From JANNXY01 sp039795755 (GTDB lineage Bacteria > Patescibacteriota > Minisyncoccia > Phycocordibacterales > CAIZIN01): 7,373 nt of DNA. This document shows, piece after piece, positions 5,846 through 7,373 of the stretch; the first letter of the stretch is position 1; the number at the start of each line of letters is the position of its first letter. The stretch is taken from positions 1-7,373 of the forward strand of contig JBDKLF010000069.1 of the NCBI GenBank assembly GCA_039795755.1, read 5' to 3'. The position numbers and the translations under genes are program-made. Below the pieces are notes generated by a model. The model was not told the origin of the DNA and searched no databases. It worked only from the letters and a program-made list of their open reading frames with translations.

Positions 5846-7373
5846 TTACGCTCGAGCTTTGATTTCTTGAGTAAGCTTTGCGAGTACTTCTTCAATAGTG
5901 AGTTGTCCGAGATTACCATGATCACGAGATTCGAGAGTGACCTTTCCTGCTTCGATATCCTTGTCACCAATGATGATGGTATAAGGAACCTTTTCGTTCT
6001 TTGCTGTACGAACTTTCTTTCCTAGGTTTTCGTCTTCATTTTTTAATTCAACCCGTACTCCAAGCTCAAAAAGCTTTTCATATACCTCTTTTGCGACTGT
6101 GTGATGTGTGTCACGTACAGGAATAACTGCCACCTGTACAGGAGAGAGCCAAAGGGGGAAGTTACCGGCATACTTTTCAATAAGAAACGCCATGATTCGT
6201 TCGATTGCTCCGATTGATGATCGGTGAATCACTAAAGCTTCTTTCTTTGTTCCATCTGCATCTGTGTAATTAAGTTCAAATCGCTTTGGCATCACAAAGT
6301 CGTACTGTACGGTGAAAGCGGTGTTTTCCTTGCCTCGTACATCAATCATTTGAATATCAATCTTTGGTCCATAGAATGCAGCTTCTGCTTCAGCTTCTAC
6401 GAATGTTGAGTTTCTGTCTTTGAGTACTTTTCGTAATGCATCTTCTGCAATATCCCAGGCAGCATCATCTTTGAAGTACTTTTCGGTATTTGTTCTGTCG
6501 CCAAGAGAGAGGCGGTATGAATAATCTTTACCCATTTCAAGTTTGAATACACTTGCAGCATACTCAATGAGGTCAAGAGCCTTGTTAACTTCATCAGCTG
6601 CTTGCACGGAATCCTTACAGATAATATGTGCATCAGAAAGGCAGAAACATCGTACTCGCACGAGACCAGATAGCTCACCAGATTGTTCATATCTATAAAG
6701 TTTTGCAACTTCAGCGATTCTCATAGGAAGTTCTTTGTATGAACGGGGCTTTGAGAGATAGAGTTCGAAGTGATGCGGACACGTCATTGGTCGGAGCATG
6801 AATTCATCTTCATCAATAACAATAGGAGCGTACATTGAGTCTTTGTAATAAGGGTAGTGTCCAGACTTTTTGTACAAATCAATTTTTGCAATATCAGGAG
6901 TGAAGACGTGTTTGTAACCTCTTCGCACTTCTTCATCAACAATAAATCGTTCGAGTACACGTCTAATGGTTGTACCTTTCTCTGTCCACAATGGAAGGCC
7001 TTTTCCTACAACGTCAGAAAAGACAAAAAGATCGAGGTCTTTACCAAGCTTTCGATGATCGCGTTCTGCTGCTTCTGCTTGCTGCTTTTCGTATGCATCA
7101 AGTTCATCTTTTGTATCAAATGCCAATCCGTAGATTCGAGTAAGCATTTTATTTTTTTCATCACCACGCCAGTATGCACCAGCAATTTTTATAAGCTTGA
7201 ATGAATCTGGTTGTATTTCTGATGAAGGATTTTCAGAGTGTCCGCCTTTGCAAAGATCGACAAATTTGCCTGCGGTATAAAAAGTAAGATTTTTTCCGTC
7301 TGCAGCGAATTCTTCGATGAGTTCTGTTTTGTATTCATTCCAAGAAAATTCCTTTAATGCTTCTTCTTTTGTT
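5846..7373 (-). CDS. thrS: Threonyl-tRNA synthetase, N-terminus beyond window
   Basis: Charges tRNA-Thr with threonine in the cytoplasm. The frame stays open from the TAA at 5848-5846 to the window edge (about 509 codons). The Met at 7147 is internal: upstream in frame lies the second-additional (editing) domain, with DLCKGGH (Cys codon 7252-7250, His 7240-7238), then AGAYWRGDEKNKMLTRIYG, a typical ThrRS junction. The class II core follows: motif 2 region RPMTCPHHFELY...LPMRIAEVAKLYRYEQSG, and the Zn ligands Cys (codon 6781-6779), His in SDAH (6628-6626) and His in VIHRSSIGAIER (6226-6224, leading into motif 3). The C-terminal anticodon-binding domain runs from SPVQVAVIPV to the end, with VPYTIIIGDKDIEAGKV. 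All Zn ligands are kept. The missing N-terminus may include a TGS domain and the HxxxH half of the editing site. The promoter and any leader control lie outside the window. Confidence 0.97.
   Translation of the reverse strand, partial: TKEEALKEFSWNEYKTELIEEFAADGKNLTFYTAGKFVDLCKGGHSENPSSEIQPDSFKLIKIAGAYWRGDEKNKMLTRIYGLAFDTKDELDAYEKQQAEAAERDHRKLGKDLDLFVFSDVVGKGLPLWTEKGTTIRRVLERFIVDEEVRRGYKHVFTPDIAKIDLYKKSGHYPYYKDSMYAPIVIDEDEFMLRPMTCPHHFELYLSKPRSYKELPMRIAEVAKLYRYEQSGELSGLVRVRCFCLSDAHIICKDSVQAADEVNKALDLIEYAASVFKLEMGKDYSYRLSLGDRTNTEKYFKDDAAWDIAEDALRKVLKDRNSTFVEAEAEAAFYGPKIDIQMIDVRGKENTAFTVQYDFVMPKRFELNYTDADGTKKEALVIHRSSIGAIERIMAFLIEKYAGNFPLWLSPVQVAVIPVRDTHHTVAKEVYEKLFELGVRVELKNEDENLGKKVRTAKNEKVPYTIIIGDKDIEAGKVTLESRDHGNLGQLTIEEVLAKLTQEIKARA

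Noticed and set aside
7145..7147. ATG at 7147 as the start of thrS
   Set aside because: Conserved ThrRS editing-domain sequence continues in frame upstream to the window edge, so this Met is internal.
6857..7204. Plus-strand open frame opposite thrS
   Set aside because: It is antisense to conserved ThrRS sequence, including the AYWRGDEKNKMLTRIYG junction.
1..7373. Alternative genetic code (UGA recoded), as in some CPR lineages
   Set aside because: All seven stops are TAA or TAG, but no in-frame TGA occurs in any gene and standard translation gives intact families. The absence of TGA stops in so few genes proves nothing.

Overview
The window most likely comes from a Candidate Phyla Radiation (Patescibacteria, Parcubacteria-like) bacterium. 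This is inferred from gene content and style: compact AT-leaning DNA, short intergenic gaps, exported proteins built from Ig-like/PKD/CARDB modules joined by low-complexity linkers, a small sortase beside a protein with a VPYTG-type sorting signal, and strong sigma70-like promoters followed by leaders that are almost absent or lack a Shine-Dalgarno sequence. I cannot name a species. The standard code reads cleanly; every stop seen is TAA or TAG.

Layout. Positions 1-552 (+) hold the 3' part of a DKNYY-repeat protein that enters from outside the window. Positions 605-1648 and 1650-2582 (+) are a tight pair: a membrane-anchored TPR protein, then, after one base, a secreted Cys-rich protein with a Gly-rich linker and a C-terminal Ig-like domain. 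A perfect bidirectional hairpin terminator (2591-2627) separates them from the convergent gene at 2631-3893 (-), a membrane-anchored protein with one Ig-like and two CARDB domains. That gene is divergent from a sortase (3978-4622, +). Their -35 boxes lie back to back inside a perfect inverted repeat (GTCAATA-CTA-TATTGAC). After the sortase, with its own promoter, comes a 361-aa surface protein (4693-5778, +) with signal peptide, a Tyr/Asp/Asn/Gly-rich region, a PKD-like domain and a C-terminal VPYTG + hydrophobic segment + basic tail. A second bidirectional terminator (5787-5825) separates it from convergent thrS (5846 to beyond 7373, -).

How it fits together. Apart from thrS, all the complete genes encode proteins with N-terminal membrane or signal segments, so this is a cell-envelope/surface island next to a housekeeping gene. 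The clearest functional link is the sortase with the VPYTG protein: enzyme and probable substrate side by side. The CARDB protein may be co-controlled with the sortase through the shared promoter region. The role of the displayed Tyr-rich protein (adhesion, host-cell contact, envelope layer) is not determined by the sequence.
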